Part shown: positions 1 to 9,325 of the stretch, in pieces
Layout of the letters: the number at the start of each line of letters is the position of its first letter
Numbering within the stretch: position 1 is the stretch's first letter
From: Lachnospiraceae bacterium
Lineage (GTDB): Bacteria; Bacillota; Clostridia; Lachnospirales; Lachnospiraceae
Direction of reading: 5' to 3'
DNA: 64,000 nt
Assembly (NCBI GenBank): GCA_022788085.1
Contig: JALEWA010000101.1
Span: forward strand, 1-64,000
The notes under the pieces: model-generated
Database searches by the model: none
What the model saw: only the letters and a program-made list of their open reading frames with translations
What the model was told of the DNA's origin: nothing
Made by a program: the position numbers and the translations under genes

Positions 1-179
1 GTTTTGAATCAGCTAATTCCATTAAAACACGTAAGCTGACAAAGCACTTTTATTTATGTGGTGATGGAGTAAGTGATATCGCAGATGGTATAGGACTTGT
101 TTCTACGCGGGTCATGGTATGTGCAGCACATCAGGCACATATGGTGCTTCGGATATTAATGGAAGAGTATGAACCTTAG
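1..179 (+). CDS. thiF: ThiF-family adenylyltransferase, C-terminal fragment (5' truncated by window)
   Basis: Frame 3..179 reads [58 protein letters not shown], followed directly by thiG and thiH. Confidence 0.7.
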   Translation, partial: FESANSIKTRKLTKHFYLCGDGVSDIADGIGLVSTRVMVCAAHQAHMVLRILMEEYEP

Positions 180-244
180 TTACTCTGTGTTCATCCAATG
201 AGCAACGAGGACTAATGATTGGGAAGGAAAGGAATGGTTTTAGG

Positions 245-1018
245 ATGCAGACAGAAGACAAATTAGTGATAGGTGGACATGAATTTCACTCAAGATTTAT
301 TCTTGGTTCAGGTAAATATTCCCTGAATCTGATAGAAGCTGCGGTAAAAGACGCAGGAGCAGAGATTATTACGTTGGCGGTCAGACGTGCCAATACGAAA
401 GAACAGGAGAATATATTGGATTATATTCCCAAGGGAGTAACCCTGCTTCCGAATACCTCCGGTGCAAGAAATGCCGAAGAAGCAGTCCGTATTGCCCGCC
501 TTGCAAGGGAGCTGGGGTGTGGTAATTTTGTGAAAATTGAGATTATGCGTGATTCAAAATATCTGTTACCGGACAATGCAGAAACGATTAAAGCAACAGA
601 AATTCTTGCAAAGGAAGGCTTTGTTGTCATGCCTTATATGTATCCTGATTTAAATGTTGCAAGAGACCTTGTAAATGCAGGTGCAGCAGCAGTTATGCCG
701 CTTGCTGCTCCGATAGGTTCTAATAAAGGATTGGCGACACGTGATTTTATTCAGATTCTGATACAGGAAATTGACCTTCCGATTATTGTGGATGCAGGTA
801 TCGGAAGACCTTCACAGGCATGTGAGGCGATGGAAATGGGTGCAGCGGCGATTATGGCAAATACTGCTCTTGCAACTGCCGGAGATTTACCTTTGATGGC
901 AGCAGCTTTCCGTCAGGCAATTGAAGCCGGAAGAAAGGCATATCTTTCAGGACTCGGACGTGTTCTTGTAAGAGGCGCATCAGCATCCGATCCGCTTACG
1001 GGATTTTTGCATGATTAA
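245..1018 (+). CDS. thiG: Thiazole synthase ThiG (start 245 preferred over 215)
   Basis: [21 protein letters not shown] and the [31 protein letters not shown] motif; thiamine gene context. Confidence 0.95.
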   Translation: MQTEDKLVIGGHEFHSRFILGSGKYSLNLIEAAVKDAGAEIITLAVRRANTKEQENILDYIPKGVTLLPNTSGARNAEEAVRIARLARELGCGNFVKIEIMRDSKYLLPDNAETIKATEILAKEGFVVMPYMYPDLNVARDLVNAGAAAVMPLAAPIGSNKGLATRDFIQILIQEIDLPIIVDAGIGRPSQACEAMEMGAAAIMANTALATAGDLPLMAAAFRQAIEAGRKAYLSGLGRVLVRGASASDPLTGFLHD

Positions 1019-1058
1019 TTTTTAAGTTGCAGCTTGATAGAAAGGCACGGTAATAAAA

Positions 1059-2312
1059 ATGGAAAATCAGTATTTTGTTGATTCAGAGTATCTTTCAGCA
1101 CAAGCGAAGGAGAAAAAACATAGATTGGAAAATGACCCTTCTTCCAGAAAAAATCATATGGAATATCTGCCGGGAATGGAGCAGATAGAGTCTGATATTT
1201 GCGAGAAGGTGATTTCTCAAATGAAAGCATTTGATTATTCACAGTATACGGCGGCAGATGTGAAGGCAGCATTGGAGCATGAGATTTGTACGATAGAGGA
1301 CTTCAAAGCTTTGCTTTCTCCGGCGGCAGAAACGTTTTTGGAGCAGATGGCACAAAAGGCAAGAATAGAAACGAGGAAGCACTTTGGTAATACGGTGTAT
1401 TTGTTTACACCATTATATATTGCTAATTACTGTGAGAATTATTGTGTGTATTGCGGTTTTAACTGTTACAATCATATCAATCGTATGAAACTGACATATG
1501 AACAGATAGAGCACGAAATGAAGGTAATTGCAGATTCCGGAATGGAAGAAATACTGATTCTTACAGGTGAAAGCCATTCGATGAGCGACATTCATTATAT
1601 TGGCGAAGCCTGTAAGTTGGCACGTAAATATTTCAGAATGGTCGGTTTGGAGATTTATCCGGTAAATACAGAGGATTACCGTTACCTGCACGAATGTGGA
1701 GCAGACTATGTTACCGTTTTCCAGGAGACTTATGATGCAGATAAGTATGAAACACTTCATCTGATGGGGCATAAGCGTGTATGGCCATACCGGTTTGATG
1801 CACAGGAAAGAGCTTTAAGAGGTGGAATGAGAGGGGTTGCCTTTTCGGCATTGCTTGGACTTGCTGATTTCAGGAAGGATGCTCTGGCAAGTGCATTGCA
1901 TGTATATTATCTGCAAAGAAAGTATCCACAGGCAGAGATGTCCCTTTCCTGTCCGCGATTAAGACCAATTATCAATAATGATAAGATTAATCCGCTTGAT
2001 GTGCATGAGAAACAGCTTTGCCAGATTATCTGCGCGTATCGTATTTTCCTTCCTTTTGTCGGAATCACGGTTTCTTCCCGTGAAAGCGCCCAGTTCCGTA
2101 ATGGAATCGTGAAAATAGCAGCAACAAAGGTATCTGCCGGCGTTTCTACCGGAATCGGTGATCATGAAAGCAAATATACCGGAAAGGAGAGCGACAGCGC
2201 TTCCGGTGATGAGCAGTTTGAAATCAATGACAGCCGTAGCTTTGAGAAGATGTATCAGGATATGGCAAGCGAAGGACTGCAGCCTGTGCTGAACGATTAT
2301 TTGTATGTCTGA
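1059..2312 (+). CDS. thiH: 2-iminoacetate synthase ThiH (radical SAM)
   Basis: Radical SAM CxxxCxxC motif (ANYCENYCVYCGFNCYN) and position after thiG. Confidence 0.93.
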   Translation: MENQYFVDSEYLSAQAKEKKHRLENDPSSRKNHMEYLPGMEQIESDICEKVISQMKAFDYSQYTAADVKAALEHEICTIEDFKALLSPAAETFLEQMAQKARIETRKHFGNTVYLFTPLYIANYCENYCVYCGFNCYNHINRMKLTYEQIEHEMKVIADSGMEEILILTGESHSMSDIHYIGEACKLARKYFRMVGLEIYPVNTEDYRYLHECGADYVTVFQETYDADKYETLHLMGHKRVWPYRFDAQERALRGGMRGVAFSALLGLADFRKDALASALHVYYLQRKYPQAEMSLSCPRLRPIINNDKINPLDVHEKQLCQIICAYRIFLPFVGITVSSRESAQFRNGIVKIAATKVSAGVSTGIGDHESKYTGKESDSASGDEQFEINDSRSFEKMYQDMASEGLQPVLNDYLYV

Positions 2313-2865
2313 TATTTTATGTGTAACAAACCGTAAGCTTTGCAAAAAGAATTTTCTTGTTCGCATTGAGGAGATTGCCCGGACATCTCCCAAAGGAATT
2401 ATTCTTCGTGAGAAGGATTTATCGGAAGAAGAGTATAAGAAACTGGCAGTTGACGTTATGAATATATGCAGAAGGTATGGTGTTCCATGTATTCTGCATT
2501 CTTTTGTAAGAACAGCTCTGGAGCTGGAATCAGGAGCCATTCATGTACCATTTCCTGTACTCATTAGCATGACAGAAGCGGAAAAGAAAGCCTTTCCGAT
2601 ACTTGGTGTTTCCTGTCATTCTGTAGAAGAAGCAGGAAAAGCAAAGGAGCTTGGCTGTACCTATATCATCGCAGGACATATTTTCGAAACAGATTGTAAA
2701 AAGGGTGTTCCACCAAGAGGTTTGGAATTCTTAAAAGAAGTATGTGATACAATAGATATCCCTGTGTACGCAATCGGGGGAATCACAATGGATAATATTG
2801 CATTGGTAAAGAATGCAGGGGCAGCAGGCGGCTGTATGATGAGCGGATTGATGAGACAAAGATAA
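2305..2865 (+). CDS. thiE: Thiamine phosphate synthase (ThiE/TenI-like)
   Basis: VPFPVLISMTEAEKKAFPILGVSCHSVEEA...YIIAGHIFETDCKKGVPPRGLEFL...PVYAIGGI; overlaps the thiH stop. Confidence 0.85.
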   Translation: MSDILCVTNRKLCKKNFLVRIEEIARTSPKGIILREKDLSEEEYKKLAVDVMNICRRYGVPCILHSFVRTALELESGAIHVPFPVLISMTEAEKKAFPILGVSCHSVEEAGKAKELGCTYIIAGHIFETDCKKGVPPRGLEFLKEVCDTIDIPVYAIGGITMDNIALVKNAGAAGGCMMSGLMRQR

Positions 2866-2923
2866 AAAGAAAATGTAGTAGTGTTAGTAGCTGCATTTTT
2901 TTTTTGCAATTTTTTTAAAAAAA

Positions 2924-2950
2924 TTAGCACTCACCTATTGACAGTGCTAA
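2924..2950 (+). promoter_or_regulatory. CIRCE element (HrcA operator)
   Basis: TTAGCACTC-ACCTATTGA-CAGTGCTAA, matching consensus TTAGCACTC-N9-GAGTGCTAA with one mismatch, upstream of hsp20. Confidence 0.92.
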
Positions 2951-3103
2951 TAATAGGTGTTATATTACATATAGAACAAAGGAAAGGGAAAAGAAAAAGA
3001 AAAATTCCAAGATTCTTTTGTTATAACTCGACACGTCAGATTTCTCTGATTGTGCTAAACATAAAAGTCATTTTTTAAAGATTATGGAAAGGAGATATGA
3101 CTT

Positions 3104-3556
3104 ATGTTAAGACCTAGTATTTTTGGAGAAGATTTATTTGATGAGATGATGGATTTCCCATTTGAGGATGAATTCTTTGGAAAGAGGAATCCACTGTATG
3201 GCAAGAATGCCAAGAACATGATGAAGACGGATGTAAGGGAAACAGAGAATGGCTATGAGGTAGATGTTGATTTACCGGGCTTTAAGAAGGATGAAATCAA
3301 TGCAGAGCTTAAGGATGGCTACCTTACCATATCAGCCGCCAAAGGACTTGATAAGGATGAAAAGGATAAGAAGACCGGAAAATACATTCGCCGCGAGCGT
3401 TATGCAGGAAGTTTAAGCAGAAGCTTCTATGTAGGTGAAGATATTACCCGGAATGATGTTCACGCAAAGTTTGAAAATGGTATTTTGCAGCTTACCATTC
3501 CAAAGAAAGATGCAAAGGCAGTAGCTTCAAATCAGTATATTGCTATAGAAGGATAA
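3104..3556 (+). CDS. Hsp20/alpha-crystallin small heat shock protein
   Basis: DVRETENGYEVDVDLPGFKKDEINAELKDGYLTISA... and C-terminal GILQLTIPKK; CIRCE upstream. Confidence 0.95.
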   Translation: MLRPSIFGEDLFDEMMDFPFEDEFFGKRNPLYGKNAKNMMKTDVRETENGYEVDVDLPGFKKDEINAELKDGYLTISAAKGLDKDEKDKKTGKYIRRERYAGSLSRSFYVGEDITRNDVHAKFENGILQLTIPKKDAKAVASNQYIAIEG

Positions 3557-3578
3557 TCAAAGAAGGGAAGTGTTGATA

Positions 3579-3701
3579 ATGGCTGATAAGAATCCAAAGC
3601 ACCCATTAAAGAAGAAAAAAACAACGCAGAAGATAAATGTAGCCGATCATACGATTGATCAGGAAGCAGCAGCTGCAAAGCATAAAAAACATGTATACTA
3701 A
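3579..3701 (+). CDS. 40-aa very basic small protein (not in ORF track)
   Basis: SD GAAGGGAAG then ATG; MADKNPKHPLKKKKTTQKINVADHTIDQEAAAAKHKKHVY*; just downstream of hsp20 and ahead of a terminator. Confidence 0.6.
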   Translation: MADKNPKHPLKKKKTTQKINVADHTIDQEAAAAKHKKHVY

Positions 3702-3710
3702 ATAACAGTG

Positions 3711-3755
3711 GCAGGCGTATTGAATAGTGATTTGATACGCCTGCTATTCTTTTGC
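3711..3755. terminator. Convergent Rho-independent terminator
   Basis: GCAGGCGTAT...ATACGCCTGC stem followed by a T-rich tract between converging genes. Confidence 0.75.
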
Positions 3756-3759
3756 TTCT

Positions 3760-4461
3760 TTATAAAATCTTACCGTCTGTGGATATGGTGATTACCTGCC
3801 AAGGAATGAATTTACCACTTTCCTGTAGAGCATGTTTTGCAGCATTTTCGATACCACCACAGCAAGGAACCTCCATACGCACGATGGTCACACTCTTGAT
3901 GTCATTATTTGTAATGATTTGTGTCAGCTTTTCTGTATAATCGCCTTCATCTAGCTTGGGACAGCCAATCAGCGTAATATGGTTCTTGATGAATTCATTG
4001 TGAAAATTACCGTATGCATAGGCGGTACAATCTGCTGCAATCAATAGATTAGCATCCTTGAAATAAGGGGCATTCACAGGTAACAGCTTTATCTGAACTG
4101 GCCATTGTGACAGTTTGCTGGAAATGGATACCGGACTTTCCGATTCACAGGTGTTATTGTGGGTAATTGATTTTGACTGTGTACCCGGGCAGCCGCAGGG
4201 AAGGGGAGTGGTTTTGTCTTGCTTTTGCTGTTTGGATGCTAAAACTGCCACCTCATTATAGGCAGGTGCCTCACGTTCTTCAAAGGAAATGGCACCTGTA
4301 GGACATGTAGGAAGACAGTCACCAAGACCATCACAGTAATCTTCACGCATCAGTTTTGCTTTACCATCCACCATTTCAATGGCTCCTTCATGGCACGCAG
4401 ATGCACAAAGACCACATCCGATACACTTCGCTTCATCAATTTTAATTATTTTTCGAATCAT
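3760..4461 (-). CDS. 4Fe-4S ferredoxin-domain protein
   Basis: Two clusters: CIGCGLCASACHEGAI and CDGLGDCLPTCPTGAI. Confidence 0.9.
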   Translation of the reverse strand: MIRKIIKIDEAKCIGCGLCASACHEGAIEMVDGKAKLMREDYCDGLGDCLPTCPTGAISFEEREAPAYNEVAVLASKQQKQDKTTPLPCGCPGTQSKSITHNNTCESESPVSISSKLSQWPVQIKLLPVNAPYFKDANLLIAADCTAYAYGNFHNEFIKNHITLIGCPKLDEGDYTEKLTQIITNNDIKSVTIVRMEVPCCGGIENAAKHALQESGKFIPWQVITISTDGKIL

Positions 4462-4597
4462 ACTAAACTCCTTTCTGATTATATGTACTCTCGGAATCTT
4501 TTCAGTACAGCATAAAACACTTGCTGTTTTATGCGTAAGAACATGATTTTAAAAGCAAAAATGCCATTGCGGAGCAATTTAACATGCATTTTTGCAT

Positions 4598-4626
4598 CGT
4601 ATCTATGAAGGTACTGAATAGATACG
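4598..4626. repeat. Intergenic hairpin, copy 1 (conserved loop GAAGGTACTGA)
   Basis: CGTATCTAT-gaaggtactga-ATAGATACG; same loop with a different paired stem at 59859-59885. Confidence 0.65.
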
Positions 4627-4752
4627 AATATTGCTTTTTGGTTTGTATTATAATAGGAAACACATAATGTTAACAAGATTGACTCTGTATAGCTATTATA
4701 ATAAAATGAAGAGAAATAATATGTTGTAAATCCAACAAAATGGAGAAGAAAG

Positions 4753-5433
4753 ATGAAGCAATATAGTTCTGTTTTGGAGAAATGTGCACTATTTCAAAAT
4801 ATTTATGAAAGGAATAAGGAATCGGATATTACAGAGATGCTAAAATGTCTCTCTGCAAATGTCATGAATGTCCACAAGAATCAAACGATATTGGCAGAGG
4901 GAGAACTGACACAAAAGGTTGGAATCGTTTTGTCAGGTGCGGTACAGGTTATCAGGGAGGATTATTATGGAAATCGTAGTATCGTAGCTTCGTTGGAAAC
5001 AGCGCAGTTATTTGGAGAGGTTTTTGCCTGCGCCGGAATCGACAGAATACCGGTGAGTGTGATTGCTGCCAAAGATAGTGAGATTATGATGCTGGATTGT
5101 AAGAAAATCATAACCACCTGCAACAATATGTGTCAATTTCATAATCAATTGGTATATAATATGGTACGCATCCTTGCAGGAAAAAATCTGATGCTGAATC
5201 AAAAACTGGAAATACTTTCAAAGCGTACTACACGGGAAAAGCTTATGACATATCTGCTTTCACAGGCAAAACTTCATAATAGCAACAGTTTTACGATTCC
5301 TTACGACAGACAGGAACTTGCAGATTATTTGTCTGTTGAGAGGAGTGCAATGTCAACAGAAATTGGTAAGCTTCGAAAGGAAGGAATATTGGAGTGTAAG
5401 AAAAATTACTTTAGATTATGTAAGAATATATAA
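4753..5433 (+). CDS. Crp/Fnr-family transcriptional regulator
   Basis: cNMP-binding-like N-terminus (ILAEGELTQKVGIVLSGAVQVI) and C-terminal HTH (YDRQELADYLSVERSAMSTEIGKLRKEGIL). Confidence 0.92.
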   Translation: MKQYSSVLEKCALFQNIYERNKESDITEMLKCLSANVMNVHKNQTILAEGELTQKVGIVLSGAVQVIREDYYGNRSIVASLETAQLFGEVFACAGIDRIPVSVIAAKDSEIMMLDCKKIITTCNNMCQFHNQLVYNMVRILAGKNLMLNQKLEILSKRTTREKLMTYLLSQAKLHNSNSFTIPYDRQELADYLSVERSAMSTEIGKLRKEGILECKKNYFRLCKNI

Positions 5434-5453
5434 TAGCAAAGGAGATTGGGCGA

Positions 5454-5966
5454 ATGAACAAATTAGATAAATTGATGGAACGAATGATAGAGTTTGATGG
5501 TGGTGATCCAAAAAGAATACAGCATTTTATAAAGGTACATAGCTTTGCACAACAGATTGGAGTTGGTGAGGGGCTTGATGTACATACGCAGGAACTTCTT
5601 GAGGCAGCAGCTATTGTTCACGATATTGGCATTCATCCTGCAGAAACAAAATATGGTCGATGTGATGGCAGGCTTCAGGAGCAGGAGGGACCAAAGCCTG
5701 CCAAAGAAATACTGAAAGAACTTGATTTCCCAGAAAGTGATATAGAAAGAATATGCTTTCTGATTGCGCATCATCACACTTATGAAAATGTTGAGGGTAT
5801 GGACTACCGTATTCTGCTGGAGGCAGATTTCCTTGTGAATCTTTATGAGGATGCTTTACCTGAATCCGCTATACATGCTGCTTTACAGAATATTTTCCGT
5901 ACAGAGACAGGAATACGGATTTGTAAGACAATGTATGGTATTCAGGATGAAGGAGCAGAAAAATGA
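5454..5966 (+). CDS. HD-domain phosphohydrolase
   Basis: QHFIKVHSFAQQIG...AAIVHDIGIH...LIAHHHTYENVEGMDYRILLEADFLVNL. Confidence 0.9.
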   Translation: MNKLDKLMERMIEFDGGDPKRIQHFIKVHSFAQQIGVGEGLDVHTQELLEAAAIVHDIGIHPAETKYGRCDGRLQEQEGPKPAKEILKELDFPESDIERICFLIAHHHTYENVEGMDYRILLEADFLVNLYEDALPESAIHAALQNIFRTETGIRICKTMYGIQDEGAEK

Positions 5967-7197
5967 CAAACGATTTTTCAAAGGGAAGTGTTTGGAAAAA
6001 TATCGTTGCTCAGGCAATTCCATTGATCTTAGCACAGCTGGTGCATTTCCTCTGACAACATTAATTGCAGCATTTACGAATTTGTTTGGAACACCGTTTG
6101 TCATGCTTTCTACCGGTTTAAATGGTTTTATCAATGCACAAGGCTTTCCGAGAGTTGGAATGATGACTACTGTAATCGGGGCAATTTTGAATTTGATTTT
6201 AGATCCGCTATTTATCTTCTCTTTTCATATGGGGGTTAGCGGAGCCGCATTGGCAACAGTAATCAGCCAGATAGTATCGGCAGTATGGGTGCTGAAGTTC
6301 TTAACCGGAAAGAGGGTTCTGCTTCATATTAAAAAGAGATATATGAAGGTAAATCCAATGCTTGCAAAAGAGATAACGAGTCTTGGAATGGCAGGATTCA
6401 TCATGCAAGGTACAAACTGTCTGGTACAGGTGGTATGTAACGCAACCTTGAAAATCTATGGTGGAGATTTGTATGTTGGAATTATGACAGTAATCAATTC
6501 CGCGCGTGATATCTTATCCTTACCTGTTAGTGGGTTGACAAGTGGTTCACAGCCGGTTCTTGGCTATAACTATGGTGCAAGGGAATATACAAGGGTAAAA
6601 CAGGACATTTGCTTTACAGCTTTGCTTGGTATCTTGTATACAGTGGCAGCATGGCTATTTATCATAAAAAAACCAAGGTTTTTGATTTCAGTTTTTACAG
6701 AAGATGCTACCATGTTGGAATATGGTGTTTCTGCACTACATTTGTATTTTTTTGGCTTTTTCTTTATGGCATTTCAGTTTACAGGGCAGTCTACTTTTAC
6801 CGCATTAGGACATTCCAGGCAGGCTATCTTTTTTTCTTTGCTTCGAAAAGCTATTATTGTAACACCTCTGACTATTCTTTTACCAAGAATAGGATTTGGT
6901 GTGAGTGGAGTCTTTCTTGCAGAACCGATATCAAATGCGATTGGAGGTCTGGCATACTTCATAACGATGTGGTTTACTGTATACAGGCGGCTGGGGAGGC
7001 GAAAACAGATGGTGATGGCAAAGACAATGGATGGTGTAGCGGCTGTATGCGGTGGAGCAAATCATACGGTGATTATCAGAACTGATGAATCTGTTTGGAC
7101 TTGTGGTTCAGGAAATTATGGAGAACTTGGTAATGTGACTCCAGTACCATATAATTCAGACGGAGACGTAGGAAGTAATTTTGATATAACCAATTAG
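5963..7197 (+). pseudogene. Decayed MATE efflux gene with internal deletions, fused to an RCC1-repeat fragment
   Basis: MTNDFSKGSVWKNIVAQAIPLILAQLVHFL* opens in one frame, then FPLTTLIAAFTNLFG continues in another, then an in-frame jump to TPFVMLSTGLNGFINAQGFP; the C-terminus reads VAAVCGGANHTVIIRTDESVWTCGSGNYGELGN (RCC1 repeat). Confidence 0.8.
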
Positions 7198-7833
7198 TTC
7201 CAACGAAGATTTCTCTAGTAAGATGTCACAAAAGTGTGACGTAAATAATATCACGACACAATACATCGAAGAATATCACTTTGCGATATTAGTTGTTCTG
7301 TATATGTGCGATTGGCTTGCATCACCATACAGTTTTCATTTGATGAAAATGGATAGATATAAATAATCTGAATAATTTAAGATTATTTTAAACTTATATT
7401 TCCTATTTACATTGACTGAACAACAGCTTTGTTTTATATTTTGTAAGGGAAATATTTATACATCGATTTCTAAGTACCAAGTGGTCAGTGTATTAGTATA
7501 TCGTTTCTAAAATAACTGCACCATACAACTTGTTTTTATGCAAAATGCACCATTTAGAAGCCTTGATATAGCATAGCATGTATTTATTTTTGCAATGGCA
7601 TTCTTGAAAATCGTTCTACATTTTCTGGTACAGTATATTAGAGATGAATAGCGTGTGATTTATTGTGTCTAATTATAACAATTCTGTAGTATTCATATTA
7701 TTATTCAATATTAACCGATTATCTGGTTAGAAATCCATTTATATAGTTAGGATTAAGATAAGCAGGAAGATGAACATTTTATAAACATTTGTGGTGTGAG
7801 AAGAAAGGAGAATCAAAGAGAAATCAAGAGCAT

Positions 7834-8197
7834 TTACGTGTCTCAAAGGGAGAAAGGCAAAAAGGCACGTAAAACGAGAGAAAGGGAAGGAGAAATTAAG
7901 TGAAATTACGTGCGGAAAGAAGAAAAAGGCAAAAGAGACACGTAAAACGAGAAAAAGAAAAAGAGAAATCAAGTGAAATTACGTGTACCAAGAAGAGGAA
8001 GGCAAAAGGGACACGTAAAGCAAGAAAAAGAGAAGGAGAAATCAAGTGAAATTACGTGCGGAAAGAAGAGAAAGGCAAAAGAGACACGTAAAATGAGAAA
8101 AAGAAAAAGAGAAACCAAGTGAAATTACGTGCACCAAGAAGAGAAAAGCAAGAAAGGCACGTAAACCTGAAAAAAGAGAAATTAACATAGTTACGTG
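7834..8197 (+). repeat. 73-bp-period array of TTACGTG/CACGTAA dyads
   Basis: TTACGTG at 7834, 7906, 7979, 8052, 8125, 8191; CACGTAA at 7866, 7939, 8012, 8085, 8158; loops 25-26 nt, linkers mostly 33 nt, all purine-rich on the + strand. Confidence 0.95.
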
Positions 8198-8256
8198 TCC
8201 AAAGGAGAAAAGGTAAGAAAAGCATGCAAGTAAATAAAGTACATACAAGGAGATTA

Positions 8257-9087
8257 ATGTTGGAATATATAAATGATAGCATAAAGTTAACCAAAGATAA
8301 TATCATATCAACTGTAGAAAGAAGAAAAAAGGAGTTGGAGAGTGTTTGCAAATTATTGGAAAAGAATATTGAAAAAGCACCAGAGGGATGCTTGAGAGTT
8401 TCTGTTTCAAATGGTAAAGTACAATATTATTATAAAGAAAATTCTAAAAAATCAAGAAGAAAATACATTCCAAAATCTGACAAAAAATTGGCGTATTTAT
8501 TGGCTCAGAAAGATTATAATCGAAAAGTATTAGTTGCATTATACAAGGAACTGGATGTAATGAAATGGATATGCAGTCATTATTACCCTGAGAAAATACA
8601 AGAGTTATACGATAAAACTCCAATTAGCCGGAAAATGCTTATCACCCCGATTATTCTTTCAGATGGTGAGTATATTAAGTGTTGGGAAGCGCAAGAATAT
8701 GAACATATGGGATTTAAGGAAAATATGCCTGAATATTATACAGCAAAGGGAGAAAGAGTGCGTTCGAAATCAGAAATCATGATTGCTGATACACTGTACC
8801 GAAGGGGGATTCCATATAGATATGAATATCCAATCAGGTTGCAGGGTATAGGAACAGTACATGCTGATTTTTATTGTCTGAATGTCAAAACACGAAAAGA
8901 ATTTGTTTGGGAGCATTTTGGAATGATGGATAATGACGTGTATTCTAATGGAGCTGTAGAAAAGCTTGAGAAGTATATGCAGAATAATTACTGGCCAGGG
9001 ATGAATTTCATTGCAACGTTTGAATCAGCCATGCATCCTTTAAGTACTAAGCTTATAGAGGCAAATATACAAAAATACCTTACTTAA
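8257..9087 (+). CDS. PD-(D/E)XK-like nuclease-fold protein of unknown function (start 8257 preferred over 8224)
   Basis: RSKSEIMIADTLYRRGIPYRYEYPIRLQGIGTVHADFYCLNVKTRKEFVWEHFGMMDN suggests an E...D...E core; AAGGAG at 8247-8252 precedes ATG 8257. Confidence 0.65.
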   Translation: MLEYINDSIKLTKDNIISTVERRKKELESVCKLLEKNIEKAPEGCLRVSVSNGKVQYYYKENSKKSRRKYIPKSDKKLAYLLAQKDYNRKVLVALYKELDVMKWICSHYYPEKIQELYDKTPISRKMLITPIILSDGEYIKCWEAQEYEHMGFKENMPEYYTAKGERVRSKSEIMIADTLYRRGIPYRYEYPIRLQGIGTVHADFYCLNVKTRKEFVWEHFGMMDNDVYSNGAVEKLEKYMQNNYWPGMNFIATFESAMHPLSTKLIEANIQKYLT

Positions 9088-9239
9088 GGATGTATGTATC
9101 AAATACAAGAATGTAATATAATAGAAAAAGAATAACCGTTCAGTACAGCATAAACGACTTGGTGTTATTATACGTAAGAACGAGATTCAAAAATGAAATA
9201 ATACTTCACAACATAATTAGTATCAACAATTTGACAATT

Positions 9240-9276
9240 TAGGCAATTACCGTAAGAAAGTAATTGCCTTTCTTTT
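9240..9276 (+). terminator. Rho-independent terminator upstream of trpB
   Basis: GGCAATTAC-cgtaagaaa-GTAATTGCC followed by TTTCTTTT. Confidence 0.75.
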
Positions 9277-9325
9277 ATAGAACGGTTAAAATGAAAAGGA
9301 GATTGCTATAAAGGAGAAGGAATTT

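Noticed and set aside
1-1060. TPP riboswitch for the thi genes
   Set aside because: The window starts inside thiF, so the operon leader is not visible, and no THI-box was seen here.
2881-3078. 65-aa ORF upstream of hsp20
   Set aside because: It reads through the poly-T tract, CIRCE element and promoter region.
6609-7085. 158-aa ORF within the MATE remnant
   Set aside because: Out-of-frame with recognisable MATE sequence on the same strand; Cys/Tyr/Phe-rich composition is typical of spurious frames.
7198-7738. Possible mobile element or coding region in the AT-rich gap
   Set aside because: No transposase-like ORF, clear TIRs or RNA gene found; only a small GTCACA/TGTGAC dyad near 7225.
7834-8220. 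CRISPR array
   Set aside because: No unique spacers: both arms and intervening loops are repeated, and no cas genes are present.
7739-8351. Minus-strand ORFs (7739-7972, 8042-8248, 8052-8351) with repeated FxFLFLxRxF-like peptides
   Set aside because: They are antisense readings of the purine-rich 73-bp array; a 73-bp period breaks frame between units, so they are not real proteins.
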